Below, one piece after another: positions 1 through 10,100 of a DNA stretch of 64,000 nucleotides. The stretch covers positions 62,001 to 126,000 of the forward strand of contig NZ_FOHW01000006.1 of the NCBI RefSeq assembly GCF_900111735.1, read 5' to 3'. Below the pieces are notes generated by a model that had not been told where the DNA came from, did not search any database, and saw nothing but the letters and a program-made list of their open reading frames with translations. Each line of letters starts with the position of its first letter. Position 1 is the first letter of the stretch. The DNA comes from Pseudomonas graminis. Its GTDB lineage: Bacteria; Pseudomonadota; Gammaproteobacteria; Pseudomonadales; Pseudomonadaceae. The translations under genes were made by a program, and so were the position numbers.

Positions 1-179
1 GCGCTGCCATCGGGCAGATTAGCCGGGATGGCGACGGTGCTGCCGAGGTCCGCGCGAACCACTGAATCGCCAGCGCCCTGGGTTTTGCAGGTCAGCGCCA
101 GTGCGCAGCCGGGCATCAACAGCATCAGCAGCGGCGTCGCCAGCGACGTCAGCCACCCTCGGAGGATGGGTCTTTTCAT
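1..179 (-). CDS. Fimbrial tip/adhesin-like protein, N-terminal fragment (runs off window)
   Basis: Only the first 59 or so codons are present; the gene continues beyond base 1. The visible N-terminus starts MKRPILRGW, has a hydrophobic signal segment ending near ALA, and then a mature start beginning LTCKTQGAGD with an early cysteine, as in fimbrial adhesins and minor pilins. It lies directly downstream of a fimbrial chaperone gene (1 bp after its stop), so it is probably the last gene of the chaperone-usher operon and encodes the tip subunit. The assignment rests on position and the signal-plus-early-Cys pattern; the diagnostic C-terminal pilin fold is outside the window. Confidence 0.6.
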   Translation of the reverse strand, partial: MKRPILRGWLTSLATPLLMLLMPGCALALTCKTQGAGDSVVRADLGSTVAIPANLPDGS

Positions 180-180
180 G

Positions 181-960
181 TCAGCATTTCCCTATGGGTG
201 AGTGTGAATCGGGCGTGCGCAGCGGCACCGTGAATGGCTGCCCTCCCTGAAGCGGCGCGCAGTAATCGCGTTGACCGCCGTAATCGGTCATGGCCTTGAA
301 GCTCAAGGTGTCGGGCACTGGGAGCTTTGTGCCGAGGACAGGCACGGCCAGTGATGCGTCCGAAAAAGGCGACAGCAACCGGTGATCTGCGATCTCGATT
401 CCATTGACGCGCAGGTCCACCAGCGAAACGTGATACGGGGTCGGGTTGCGCACCGAAAGCGTGGCGTCCGCCGAGGGGGCGCGTTGCCAGAGCAACCTTT
501 GCGCCGCGTCTGCCGGGTCGCCGACCAACCCCGCCGGGCGGTAAAACACGTTAATGCGCTGGCGAATCGCGATGCTCAACTGCTGAGCCGCCGGGCTGCG
601 CCGAGGGATTTCCAGCACAAACAGGTGCAGCATCGATTCCCGGTCCTGGGGCATGCCGATGCCTTCATACAGCAGGCGCAGCGTCTGCTTGCCCTTGGCC
701 GGGATGCGCACCAAGTGCGGGGTCAACGCGAACGGCAGATCAGCGGCGCGCCCATCGGCGGGTTGATCGTCGCCACGGGGCGCATCGAGCCAAGCCTGAA
801 TCAGGGTCTCGGCGTCCCTGCGGTTGCTGACCTCAATGGTCGCCTCGTTGTCGCCACCGTCAACGATCAACCGCGTGCCTGACAGCGACACCGCGCCTTG
901 GGCCATTCCGCCGATCACGGCCAGAAATAACCCTGACAGACAGGCACGTTTCACAGGCAT
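181..960 (-). CDS. Periplasmic fimbrial chaperone (PapD/FimC family), second of two
   Basis: Protein of 259 residues. It would escort pilin subunits through the periplasm to the outer-membrane usher. Start chosen at the ATG at 960 (MPVKRACLSG, followed by a signal peptide ending GAVS), because the open frame upstream lies inside the usher coding region. Family marks are the DRESMLHLFVLEIP strand and the RQRINVFYRPAGL segment, which carries the conserved basic pocket residue, plus the two-domain immunoglobulin-like length. The start overlaps the end of the usher gene by 10 bp, showing translational coupling. The cluster has a second, clearly different chaperone upstream of the usher; this one may serve the tip subunit next to it. 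Confidence 0.9.
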   Translation of the reverse strand: MPVKRACLSGLFLAVIGGMAQGAVSLSGTRLIVDGGDNEATIEVSNRRDAETLIQAWLDAPRGDDQPADGRAADLPFALTPHLVRIPAKGKQTLRLLYEGIGMPQDRESMLHLFVLEIPRRSPAAQQLSIAIRQRINVFYRPAGLVGDPADAAQRLLWQRAPSADATLSVRNPTPYHVSLVDLRVNGIEIADHRLLSPFSDASLAVPVLGTKLPVPDTLSFKAMTDYGGQRDYCAPLQGGQPFTVPLRTPDSHSPIGKC

Positions 961-3536
961 TGCACCTTCAGGCGATCGTAACTGCGCTGGGCTTCTTTGG
1001 GCGGCAGAGCGAACGCGGCGCGGCACTGCTGATCGGTCCATTTGACGATGAGCTCGCCGCTTTCCCGCTCGCTCAACACCAGCGCCCGCCCGCTAGGGTC
1101 GACGGTTGCCAGCGGCTTGCCCTGTTCGTCTTCCACCGCCGCGCCCATTGGCAAGCCGCTGCCATCGGCTCGCACCAGTTCGAATTGCACACGCCGACCG
1201 ATTGCCGTGCGAAAGCTGATCAGGGGGGCAGCGCCGCGTCGAGGCACGACTTGATCCACGGCATTTTCCAGCTCGATATCGGCACCCAACCCACGGGTAT
1301 CGAGGTTGACCCAGTTGGTTCGATACGGCTGGGCATAAGGCAGGATCGCGTAGCCGTTGTCGGCGGTTTCGACGTTGCTGAAATTGCTCAATCGCGCACC
1401 GCTGACGCCCTTCACCTGCACCAGAGCGAAGGTATCGCCCAGGGGCTGACCAAAGTTCACCCCGTCGGCATGAGCAACCACCGAGCCTGCAGCGCCCATG
1501 CTCAGTGCCTGATAATCCCTGCCCTGCCCGTAGCCCGCGTCGAAACGCCCGTAGGCCGTAGTGGTGCTGAGCTTGCCGAACCCTGAAGACCCCGACTCAC
1601 TGTCGTGTCCCGCCTGTACCGAGTAGAAGCTGTCGCGGTCGTCGAAGATCTGGCCATTGAGCCCCGACTGCATGCTGGAGGCGCCGAAGCTGTCACGAAC
1701 GGCATTGCCGAATACCCGCGACGAACCGGAATCGCTCCCCAGCGGCAGGCTCACTGTCAGCGCGATGCGGTTGTCCGATTGACGTTCTCCGCTGCGCTCG
1801 AAAGTCTGGTTGCGCTCGACCGATACGCTATAGCTGAGGCTGCGCCAGGCCGAGTGCCACGACAGAAAAAGCTGGCGCGTCTTGCTGCCCCTGTCCCAGT
1901 AACGCTGCTCGGACCCGGTAAAGCTCAGCGACGCGGCCTGCTCCGGCAGCGATTGGGTCAGGCTGATCTCGAGGCGATCCTTGGCGCGCGCGCTGGCTGA
2001 GCCGTCACGAGCTTGCAACGCATCGATATGGTCATCGAAGGTCAGGTATTGATCCGTTGAATAGCGATAGCCGGCCACGGCGAGGGTGGTGTTGGTGAGG
2101 TCCAGCGTATTGGCGTAGCGCACCCGCAGGCTCTGTCCGCTGTAGCGTTGCTCGCGCTGTCGGCTGAGGGACTGGGTCACGTCCAGCGACACCGCGCCGA
2201 GCCCGGTGTTGACCCCCGCGCCGATGTTGCCGGCCTGGTAATCCTCGGCGATTTGCACGCCGCCCGCTGCCGTCAGCTGCTCGGTCAGGCCGTAGACCAG
2301 CGTGCCAGCGGTAAAGCCGGGAGAAAGACCGTCTTCGGTGTTGCTGTCGTATTGGCCTGCTGCGAGGCTGTACCGCAATGCGCCTTTCGGCACCATGATC
2401 GGCAGCGATGCATAGGCCTGGACGAACACGCGCTTGCTGCCGTCGGCTTCGACGACCGTGACTTCCAGATCGCCGTTCGACCCGCTGGGATAGATGCCGG
2501 TGATTTCGAACGGGCCCGGCGAGACGTTGCCGCTGTACAGCATGAAACCGTTCTGCCGCACTTCCACTAACGCGTTGGTGTCGGCGATGCCACGAATGAC
2601 CGGCGCGAAAACCCGCTCGCTGTCGGGCAGCATGCCTTCGTCGGACATCACCATGGCGCCGAGGAATCGAACGCTGTCGAAGACTTGCGAATCGGTGAAG
2701 GTTTCACCCAGGGTCAGTTGGCCTTTCAACGCAGTGAGGTCGCGCTGCATGAACGTCCGGTTGCTGCGAAAGCGGTAAGGCTGGTCATTGCCATAAGTCA
2801 GCGAGGATTCGTTGCGCAAGCGCCAGGCACCAAGGTTCACGCCGTTGCGCATGCTCAGGTAATACTGATCCTGTGCCTGGGATCGACCTTGGCCGCTGCG
2901 AGTACGGCGCGCGCCGCTGAAGTTGTAATTCACGAAACCCACCGTCTCGCCTTCGTCCCATAACTCCGGTGGGACATAGCCGCGAGCGCTGCGCGACATC
3001 ATGGCCTGAGGGATGCTGATGTTCAGGCGCAAGCTCGCCGGCTGGTAGTCGACGCGGGCAAATTCGACCCGCGCCGGGAGATCGAAACATTCCGTCGGCG
3101 AAGCGTCACCGGCTTGCACAGCGTCCGGATTCATGCCGAATTGGCGAAGCATGTCCAGCGTGAGGCAGGCTTCGACAGTGCCTTTTGCAGGGTTGGCGAT
3201 GAAACTGATGTCACGCCGCCCGCTCAGGACACGGTTGACGTACACATCCACCCGATAGCTTCCAGGGACCACGCTGTTGCCGTGCAAAAACGTCGCGAGA
3301 TCGGCGGGCTGATCGGTGCCCTGAATGAACGAGGTATTGAATTTCACATCGGCTGCATCATTGCTCTGATGGGTCATTGCCGCCGCAGACGACGCCAGCG
3401 CCAATCCTGCGGAGGCAATAATGACCCTCGCCAACGGGCTGATGCGCAGCGGCTGATGCACCAGATGTCTGCGGTCGATGGGGGAAGAGCATGCTGCGAT
3501 CCGTGCATATCCCTTGGTGTGATCTCGGGGTTCCAT
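951..3536 (-). CDS. Outer-membrane fimbrial usher (FimD/PapC family)
   Basis: Protein of 861 residues, the usual usher length. It forms the outer-membrane beta-barrel pore through which chaperone-bound pilins are assembled. The N-terminal domain begins around residue 63 (ADVKFNTSFIQG and GSYRVDVYVN), the barrel and plug occupy the middle (MLPDSERVFAPVIRGIA is the typical usher signature), and the C-terminal domain ends with a Cys pair motif around QQC and VQCL. A hydrophobic signal segment lies near residues 36-53, so the ATG at 3536 gives an unusually long n-region. A GTG about 26 codons in is an alternative start. It overlaps the following chaperone gene. Confidence 0.93.
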   Translation of the reverse strand: MEPRDHTKGYARIAACSSPIDRRHLVHQPLRISPLARVIIASAGLALASSAAAMTHQSNDAADVKFNTSFIQGTDQPADLATFLHGNSVVPGSYRVDVYVNRVLSGRRDISFIANPAKGTVEACLTLDMLRQFGMNPDAVQAGDASPTECFDLPARVEFARVDYQPASLRLNISIPQAMMSRSARGYVPPELWDEGETVGFVNYNFSGARRTRSGQGRSQAQDQYYLSMRNGVNLGAWRLRNESSLTYGNDQPYRFRSNRTFMQRDLTALKGQLTLGETFTDSQVFDSVRFLGAMVMSDEGMLPDSERVFAPVIRGIADTNALVEVRQNGFMLYSGNVSPGPFEITGIYPSGSNGDLEVTVVEADGSKRVFVQAYASLPIMVPKGALRYSLAAGQYDSNTEDGLSPGFTAGTLVYGLTEQLTAAGGVQIAEDYQAGNIGAGVNTGLGAVSLDVTQSLSRQREQRYSGQSLRVRYANTLDLTNTTLAVAGYRYSTDQYLTFDDHIDALQARDGSASARAKDRLEISLTQSLPEQAASLSFTGSEQRYWDRGSKTRQLFLSWHSAWRSLSYSVSVERNQTFERSGERQSDNRIALTVSLPLGSDSGSSRVFGNAVRDSFGASSMQSGLNGQIFDDRDSFYSVQAGHDSESGSSGFGKLSTTTAYGRFDAGYGQGRDYQALSMGAAGSVVAHADGVNFGQPLGDTFALVQVKGVSGARLSNFSNVETADNGYAILPYAQPYRTNWVNLDTRGLGADIELENAVDQVVPRRGAAPLISFRTAIGRRVQFELVRADGSGLPMGAAVEDEQGKPLATVDPSGRALVLSERESGELIVKWTDQQCRAAFALPPKEAQRSYDRLKVQCL

Positions 3537-3664
3537 TGGCTGGTTTCACTCGTGTTCTCGATTCCGACGCGCTGGCAAATCATGTTTGGCAGGCGCAAGG
3601 CGCTGGAGCCGCATGACTGCGACCGAAGAAAGACCTGGGTAAAATCCGACCTGCGGCTGAGTGG

Positions 3665-4408
3665 CTACTCGGTTCGGGTGATGACGCTGGTGGCCTTGAT
3701 GGCTTGAGTCGTCTGCCCGCCGGACACTTGCGCGCTGTACGGCTCCTGAGCGCCGAAATCGTTGATGCTGATGAACCTGAGGTCTACCGCGTGACCGCTG
3801 GCCAACTGCTTGAGTGGCAATTGAACGGTCTGCCCGGGCGCAAGCATCCGGTTGTCCGCAGCGAACAGTGTCTTGCCCTGCTGTCGGGCGTCGATCTGGA
3901 TCATCGACACGTGATACGACGTCGGATTGCTGACTTCCAGCTGGCCGTGATGCACGCGCCATTGCAGGTTTTTGGCAGCCTCGAGCGGATCGTCACTCAA
4001 ACCGGCGGGCCGGTAGAAAAGTTTGATGCGCTGACGAATCGCGATCTGCAGCTGGTTGTCCTTCGCCGATTGCGGGATCTCCTGGACGTTGAGCCAGAAC
4101 ACCGACTCGCGGTCCTCGGGCAAACCTTCGCCGGCGTAGATCACCCGAATCATTTGCCGGGCGCCGCCTGCCATTCGCGCCAACGGCGGGGTCACGACGA
4201 AGGGTAGATTCTCGGCATTGCTCTGCGCTTCGAGCCATGACTGGGCGAGAATGTCAGCCGTGCCGCTGTTGTTCACAACCAGACTGACCTCCTTGTCCGT
4301 GGCCTGGTAGATGACACGCGTGGTGTTGAGCACGATACCCGCCTGCGCCGGGGCAGCCAGAAGCAGACCCAGCCAGAGGGCCGAGCAGCGAATGAAGTAA
4401 GGAAACAT
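3665..4408 (-). CDS. Periplasmic fimbrial chaperone (PapD/FimC family), first of two
   Basis: Protein of 247 residues placed between the major pilin and the usher. Start taken at the ATG at 4408 (MFPYFIRCSALW), which opens directly on a signal peptide ending APAQAG. The mature protein begins IVLNTTRVIY, the typical G1 strand of PapD-like chaperones, and carries DRESVFWLNVQEIP and RQRIKLFYRPAGL. It is expected to donate a strand to the major pilin and deliver it to the usher. It differs well enough from the chaperone downstream of the usher that the two are not a recent duplication. Confidence 0.93.
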   Translation of the reverse strand: MFPYFIRCSALWLGLLLAAPAQAGIVLNTTRVIYQATDKEVSLVVNNSGTADILAQSWLEAQSNAENLPFVVTPPLARMAGGARQMIRVIYAGEGLPEDRESVFWLNVQEIPQSAKDNQLQIAIRQRIKLFYRPAGLSDDPLEAAKNLQWRVHHGQLEVSNPTSYHVSMIQIDARQQGKTLFAADNRMLAPGQTVQLPLKQLASGHAVDLRFISINDFGAQEPYSAQVSGGQTTQAIKATSVITRTE

Positions 4409-4481
4409 GGTGAGACCGTCTTGGGCTGTGAGGTGGACACGCCAGGAAGGCGAGCGAGCCATTGCCCGCTCGCCCGTTACA

Positions 4482-5066
4482 TCACAGGTAATCCATTACG
4501 AACGGCAGGAAGCCGTCGGCATTACCCGGGTTGGTTGGCGCGCCGTTGAGGACGTAAACGGCGCCGAAGTTGATCTCGGCGGTCGCACCGTCGGCGCCGT
4601 CCTTGACCAGCGGCGTGTCGATGGTTTCGTTACCGCTCAGGTCCATCAACTGATTGGACGCATTGAGCAGGCCGATGCCCACGCCGTCCGCCGCGCCGGT
4701 AGCCCGCAGCAGTTTCTGGTCGAGGTTATCCAGACCGCTGCCCTGACGGGCGACGAAGCGCATGTTCACGGTGTTGTATTGAGCGGCGCCGCCGGTGCAA
4801 TTGACCAACAGCTGGATGGGCGAAGCAGTTTCGAGTTTGTTGTCGGCGAAGAGACCGATGTCGGAAAACGAGACGTTGCCCAGATCTACGTTGATTTCGC
4901 CCGGGTTGTTGCCAGGAGTAGCGCCAGTTCCAGCGCCGATGTCACACGTGATGTTGGTCAGGGTGCCAGTGAAAACAAGTTTGCCGTTGTTGGCAGCATT
5001 CGCGGTCCCGGAAATGCCAAGCCCCATTGCGGCCACGATAGCCAGGGTAAGAGAAAGCTTTTTCAT
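4482..5066 (-). CDS. Major fimbrial subunit (type 1 pilin family)
   Basis: Protein of 194 residues with a clean signal peptide (MKKLSLTLAI to TANAA). The mature protein starts NNGKLVFTGTLTNITCDI, a classical pilin N-terminal donor strand followed by the first cysteine of the pilin disulfide; the second is in LLVNCTGG. The C-terminus, FLPFVMDYL, keeps the penultimate aromatic motif recognised by chaperones. An AAGGA Shine-Dalgarno lies upstream of the ATG. First gene of the chaperone-usher operon on the minus strand; about 340 bp of non-coding sequence precede it, so its promoter is probably there. Confidence 0.92.
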   Translation of the reverse strand: MKKLSLTLAIVAAMGLGISGTANAANNGKLVFTGTLTNITCDIGAGTGATPGNNPGEINVDLGNVSFSDIGLFADNKLETASPIQLLVNCTGGAAQYNTVNMRFVARQGSGLDNLDQKLLRATGAADGVGIGLLNASNQLMDLSGNETIDTPLVKDGADGATAEINFGAVYVLNGAPTNPGNADGFLPFVMDYL

Positions 5067-5345
5067 ATAACGACGTTCCTTGTGTCGATTCGTGTGTGCC
5101 CAAAAGGACGAGAGGAACTATAAGCAGCGTCTGCAATGTCGGCTGTCAGGCGTTCTACTTCCTGTGGACTGAAAAGACAGTGGCGCGCGTCGGATTTTTC
5201 GGTAGGAGATGACGCTTTTATTTCGCAGAGCCCTTAGGCTGGGGCTTGCAGCTTTAACCCCTCGCAAAAGCCGGGACGAACGTTTGCACGACACGCCGGC
5301 GCGCGTGGACGGGGATGGGCACCTGCAAAGTGGTCACACACGCAC
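5067..5345. other. Intergenic region upstream of the major pilin
   Basis: No gene is supported here. The stretch lies between the terminator of the short pilin-like gene and the major pilin start and should hold the fimbrial operon promoter. I see no flanking inverted repeats of the kind used for invertible fim switches. Confidence 0.5.
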
Positions 5346-5373
5346 AAAAAACCCGGCTCGATTGAGCCGGGTT
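5346..5373 (-). terminator. Rho-independent terminator of the short pilin-like gene
   Basis: A perfect 10-bp stem (AACCCGGCTC / GAGCCGGGTT) around a GATT loop. Read on the minus strand it is followed by a run of six T. It sits about 35 bp past the stop of the gene at 5408-5737 and separates that gene from the main fimbrial operon. Confidence 0.9.
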
Positions 5374-5407
5374 CGTCAGCAGATGTTTCTGGTGAGGGAG
5401 AAAGCGC

Positions 5408-5737
5408 TTATTGGTAAGTCAGCGTGACAATGCCTGCGTGAGTATCCGCCCCACCTGTAGAAAGCTCGGCGTAACTGGCCTGCACGGGCAAGGCCATCTG
5501 GCCGCAAGCGTCGTCAGCGCGACTCAAACCCACACTGACATGAGCGCTCGCTTGCAGGGTTTTAACCGGGAGGGCTGTCGACGGAGCACTAAAGGCTTGC
5601 GCGTCGCATGTCGCATTGACGACGCTGCCATGGAAAATAAGCGCGCCCTGGGCAGCCCAGGCGGCAGGCGCCGTCATTGCACACGCACCAACGACCGCGA
5701 TCGAGAAAAACAGCGAAACAGCCTTTTGGCTTTTCAT
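5408..5737 (-). CDS. Short pilin-like secreted protein
   Basis: Protein of 109 residues with a signal peptide (MKSQKAVSLF to AAWA) and a mature start AQGALIFHGSVVNATCDAQ that resembles the pilin donor strand and first Cys. A second Cys occurs in DDACGQ, and the C-terminus GIVTLTYQ is a typical pilin ending. At about 85 mature residues it is much shorter than normal pilins (150 or more), so it may be a minor subunit, an assembly inhibitor/stopper, or a decayed pilin. It has its own ribosome-binding site inside a palindrome (see 5742-5755) and its own terminator, so it is transcribed separately from the usher operon. Confidence 0.75.
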   Translation of the reverse strand: MKSQKAVSLFFSIAVVGACAMTAPAAWAAQGALIFHGSVVNATCDAQAFSAPSTALPVKTLQASAHVSVGLSRADDACGQMALPVQASYAELSTGGADTHAGIVTLTYQ

Positions 5738-5741
5738 CGCA

Positions 5742-5755
5742 CTACTCCGGAGTAG
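5742..5755. promoter_or_regulatory. Perfect 14-bp palindrome covering the ribosome-binding site of the short pilin gene
   Basis: CTACTCCGGAGTAG is its own reverse complement. Read on the minus strand its GGAG lies 7 bases before the ATG at 5737 and is the only Shine-Dalgarno available. It could act as an operator or as an RNA hairpin hiding the ribosome site; both are inference. Confidence 0.45.
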
Positions 5756-6037
5756 GAACCGGCTGACCGAAATCAGTCACAGTCCCTTGTGAACAAGCAT
5801 TCAGAACTCACGACGTTTATGTAGGAATTTTCCCCGTCACAGTAGAACTCGTTCATCGAAACTCGTGGCTTCTATTTGGGTATCGCCCTGCGGCGTTCTT
5901 TCTTTACCCACGTTCATCGTCTGCCGTTATTCACCTGACAATATTGACAGGCAGCAGTCATTTTGCTGACCGGGTCAAAGGGTTATAAAGAGCGCTCTCG
6001 ATTACGCCCCTCACTCACTGGCTGGCCCTGTCCCTGT

Positions 6038-7198
6038 ATGCAGAAGAAGAACAAAGTGGTGATGCTCGCGACCCTGTTTGTCGTGGTCGTAGTGATAGGC
6101 GTCTGGGCAGTGACCCGCCCCGCGGCAAAGAAGGTCAGCACCCCGGTTGCCGTGCCGGTGCGCGTGATCAACGTGACGCAGGAAGACGTGCCGCGTTACG
6201 TCACCGGGATCGGCTCGGTGCTGTCGCTGCAAAGCGTGGTGATTCGCCCTCAGGTGGATGGCATCCTGACCAAGGTGTTGGTCAAGGAAGGCCAGCAGGT
6301 CAAGACGGGTGATCTGCTGGCAACCATCGATGATCGCTCGATCCGCGCCGCCCTCGAACAGGCCAAGGCGCTGTTGACCCAGAGCCAGGCACAGCTGAAC
6401 GTGGCCAATGTCGACCTCAAGCGCTACAAGCTGCTGACCGTCGACAACGGCATTTCCAGGCAGCAATACGATCAGCAGCAAGCGCTGGTCGATCAACTCA
6501 AGGCCACGGCGCTGGGTAATCAGGCGTCGATCAATGCCTCGCAGGTACAGCTTTCCTACACCCAAATACGCTCGCCCGTGACAGGTCGGGTCGGCATCCG
6601 CAACGTAGATGAAGGCAACTTTCTGCGGGTCAGCGATGCGACCGGACTGTTCTCGGTGACGCAGATCGACCCGGTAGCGGTCGAGTTTTCCCTGCCGCAG
6701 CAGATGCTGCCCACGCTCCATGATCTCATTGCCTCAAGCACGCCCGCGCCAGTCAACGCCTACCTCGGCGAAGGTGCGACCGGCACGTTGCTGGGCCAGG
6801 GCAAGTTGCTGTTGATCGACAATCAGGTGGCGGCCAGCACCGGCACCATCCGCGCGAAGGCGATATTCGACAACGCGGACGAGAAGCTGTGGCCCGGTCA
6901 ACTGGTGACCGTGCGCATTCAGACCGCCATCGATCGCAACGCCTTGAAGGTTCCGCCGCAGGTGGTGCAGCGGGGCATCGACCAGCATTACGTGTATCGG
7001 GTCAAAGGCGACACAGCCGAGGTGGTGCCGGTCAAGGTGCTGTATCAGGACAGCGACCTGATGCTGATCAGCGGTGTGGAGGTCAATGACGTATTGGTCA
7101 GCGACGGTCAGTCGCGCCTGAAAAACGGTGCGCACATCGAGGTGGTCAAGGGTGATCCTGTGGACACACTGGCCGACTCCACCGGGGCGGCGAAATGA
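6038..7198 (+). CDS. RND efflux periplasmic adaptor (membrane fusion protein, MdtA/AcrA-like)
   Basis: Protein of 386 residues with an N-terminal membrane anchor (VVMLATLFVVVVVIGVWAV), then the lipoyl/biotinyl-like domain (GIGSVLSLQSVVIRPQVDGILTKV split by a coiled-coil hairpin rich in Gln/Ala around residues 105-165), a beta-barrel domain and a membrane-proximal domain. It would link the inner-membrane pump to an outer-membrane channel. Start choice is uncertain: the ATG at 6038 precedes the membrane segment but has no clear Shine-Dalgarno; a TTG at 5963 and an ATG at 6062 are alternatives. Its stop overlaps the permease start by 4 bp (ATGA). Confidence 0.9.
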   Translation: MQKKNKVVMLATLFVVVVVIGVWAVTRPAAKKVSTPVAVPVRVINVTQEDVPRYVTGIGSVLSLQSVVIRPQVDGILTKVLVKEGQQVKTGDLLATIDDRSIRAALEQAKALLTQSQAQLNVANVDLKRYKLLTVDNGISRQQYDQQQALVDQLKATALGNQASINASQVQLSYTQIRSPVTGRVGIRNVDEGNFLRVSDATGLFSVTQIDPVAVEFSLPQQMLPTLHDLIASSTPAPVNAYLGEGATGTLLGQGKLLLIDNQVAASTGTIRAKAIFDNADEKLWPGQLVTVRIQTAIDRNALKVPPQVVQRGIDQHYVYRVKGDTAEVVPVKVLYQDSDLMLISGVEVNDVLVSDGQSRLKNGAHIEVVKGDPVDTLADSTGAAK

Positions 7199-10100
7199 AC
7201 GGCCGCGGTTCTATCTCCGCCTGGTGCGTCAATCACCCGATCGCCACGGTTTTGCTGACGTTCGCGCTGGTGCTGCTGGGCTGCATCGCCTTCCCTCGCC
7301 TCCCGGTGGCGCCGCTGCCGGAAGCCGAATTTCCGACAATTCAGGTTGCGGCCCAGTTGCCCGGCGCCAGCCCGGAAACCATGGCGTCCTCGGTGGCGAC
7401 GCCCCTTGAAGTGCAGTTCAGCGCCATTCCCGGCATGACCCAGATGACGTCGAGCAGCGCGCTGGGCTCCACCAACCTGACGCTGCAATTCACCCTCAAT
7501 AAAAGCATCGACACCGCCGCGCAGGAAGTGCAAGCGGCCATCAACACGGCGGCCGGGCGCTTGCCCGCAGACCTGCCGACGCTGCCGACCTGGCGCAAGG
7601 TCAACCCGGCGGACAGCCCGGTGCTGATCCTCAGTGTCAGCTCGAACCTGATGCCCGGCACCGAACTCAGCGACGTCACCGAATCCCTGCTGGCGCGTCA
7701 GTTGAGTCAGATCGATGGCGTCGGACAGGTCAACATCACCGGCCAGCAACGTCCGGCGATCCGTGTCCAGGCAGCGCCCGAGAAACTCGCGTCCATCGGG
7801 CTGACCCTCGCCGATTTGCGGGAATCCCTGCAGCAGACCAGCCTTAACCTGGCCAAGGGCGCGCTGTACGGCAAAGACAGCATTTCCACCCTGGCCTCCA
7901 ACGACCAACTGTTTCAGGCGAAGGACTACGAACAGCTCATCGTTTCCTACAAAGATGGCGCCCCGGTTCATCTGCGCGACGTGGCGCGGGTCATCAACGG
8001 TTCGGAAAACGCCTACGTGCGGGCCTGGTCCGGTGATCAGCAGGGGGTGAACATCGTGGTGTTCCGCCAGCCCGGCGCGAACATCGTCGAGACGGTCGAT
8101 CGCGTGCTCGGCCAGTTGCCCAAGTTGCAGGAAATGCTCCCGGCGTCGGTGGACGTCTCGGTGCTCAGCGACCGCACCAAAACCATTCGTGCGTCGCTGC
8201 ATGAAGTTGAAATGACACTGCTGATCGCCATCGCGCTGGTGATTGCGGTCATGGCGCTGTTCCTGCGCCAGCTCTCTGCGACGCTGATCGTGACCGCCGT
8301 GCTGGGCGTGTCCCTCGTTGCCAGTTTCGCGCTGATGTACGTGCTCGGTTTCAGCCTGAACAACCTGACCCTGGTGGCCATCGTGGTGGCGGTGGGGTTT
8401 GTCGTCGACGATGCGATTGTCGTGGTGGAGAACATCCACCGACACCTGGAAGCCGGCGAAAGCATGCGCGATGCGGCGATCAAGGGTTCCAGCGAAATCG
8501 GCTTTACCGTGGTGTCGATTAGCTTTTCGTTGATCGCCGCGTTCATTCCGCTGCTGTTCATGGGCGGCGTGGTGGGCAGGCTGTTCAAGGAGTTCGCACT
8601 GACCGCGACGTCGACCATTCTGATTTCGGTGGTGGTCTCGCTGACGCTGGCGCCGACCCTTGCGGCGCTGTTCATGCGCGCGCCGAAACACGATCCCCAC
8701 GCCAAGCCCGGCTTCGGTGAACGATTGCTCGCGCGGTATGCCCGCGGCGTGCGGTTCGCCCTCGCCCACCAGCGATTGATGCTGGGAATTTTCGGCCTGA
8801 CTCTGGTGTTTGCGGTGGCCGGCTATGTGCTGATCCCCAAAGGTTTCTTCCCGGTTCAGGACACCGGCATGGTGCTGGGCACGAGTGAGGCGGCGGCGGA
8901 TATTTCCTTCCCGGACATGATCGAGAAACACAAACAGCTGGCGAAAATCATCGCGGCCGATCCGGCGGTCAAGGCGTTTTCCCATTCGGTGGGCGTCAGT
9001 GGCAGCAACCAGACGATCGCCAACGGTCGGGTGTGGATCGCCCTCAAGGACCGAGAAGACCGGGATGTCACGGCCAGTCAGTTCATCGACCGGATCCGGC
9101 CGAAACTGGCGCAGATCCCCGGCATCGTCTTGTACCTGCGGGCCGGGCAGGACATCAACCTGAGTTCCGGGCCGAGCCGCGCGCAGTACCAATACGTGCT
9201 CAAGAGCAACGACGGCGCGCTGCTGAATGTCTGGACGCAGAAGCTGACCGACAAACTGAAGACCCTGCCGGCCTTTCGCGATCTTTCCAATGACTTGCAA
9301 CTGGGCGGCAGCGTGACCCATCTGGACATCGACCGCAGCGCCGCCGCGCGCTTCGGCCTGACCACCGCGGATGTCGATCAGGCGCTGTACGACGCCTTTG
9401 GTCAGCGGCAGATCAACGAATACCAGACCGACATCAACCAGTACAAAGTCATTCTGGAACTGGAGCCACAACAGCGCGGCAAGGCCGAAAGCCTGAACTA
9501 CTTTTACCTGCGCTCGCCGCTGACCAATGAAATGGTGCCGTTGTCGGCGCTGGCCAAGGTCGGCGCGCCGAAGATGGGACCGTTGTCGATCAGCCATGAC
9601 GGCATGTTCCCGGCCGCCAACCTGTCGTTCAACCTGTCGGCGGGCGTGGCGCTCGGGGATGCGGTGGTGCTGCTCGATCAGGCGAAGAACGAGATCGGCA
9701 TGCCGGCCTCGATCATCGGAAACTTCCAGGGCGCGGCCCAGGCGTTCCAGAGTTCGCTGGCCAACCAGCCGTGGTTGATTCTCGCGGCGCTGGTGGCGGT
9801 GTACATCATTCTGGGCGTGCTCTATGAGAGCTTCGTCCATCCGCTGACGATCATTTCGACCCTGCCCTCCGCCGGTATCGGTGCGCTGTTGCTGCTGTGG
9901 CTGATGGGGCAGGACTTTTCGATCATGGGTCTGATCGGGATCGTGTTGCTGATCGGCATCGTCAAGAAGAACGGCATTCTGCTGGTGGACTTCGCCCTGG
10001 ACGCTCAGCGCAATCGCGGGATGTCCCCGCGCGACGCCATTTATGAAGCCTGTCTGACGCGCTTTCGGCCCATCATCATGACCACCCTGGCCGCATTGCT

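Noticed and set aside
5067..5345. Invertible promoter (fimS-like switch) upstream of the major pilin
   Set aside because: No flanking inverted repeats and no recombinase gene were found nearby.
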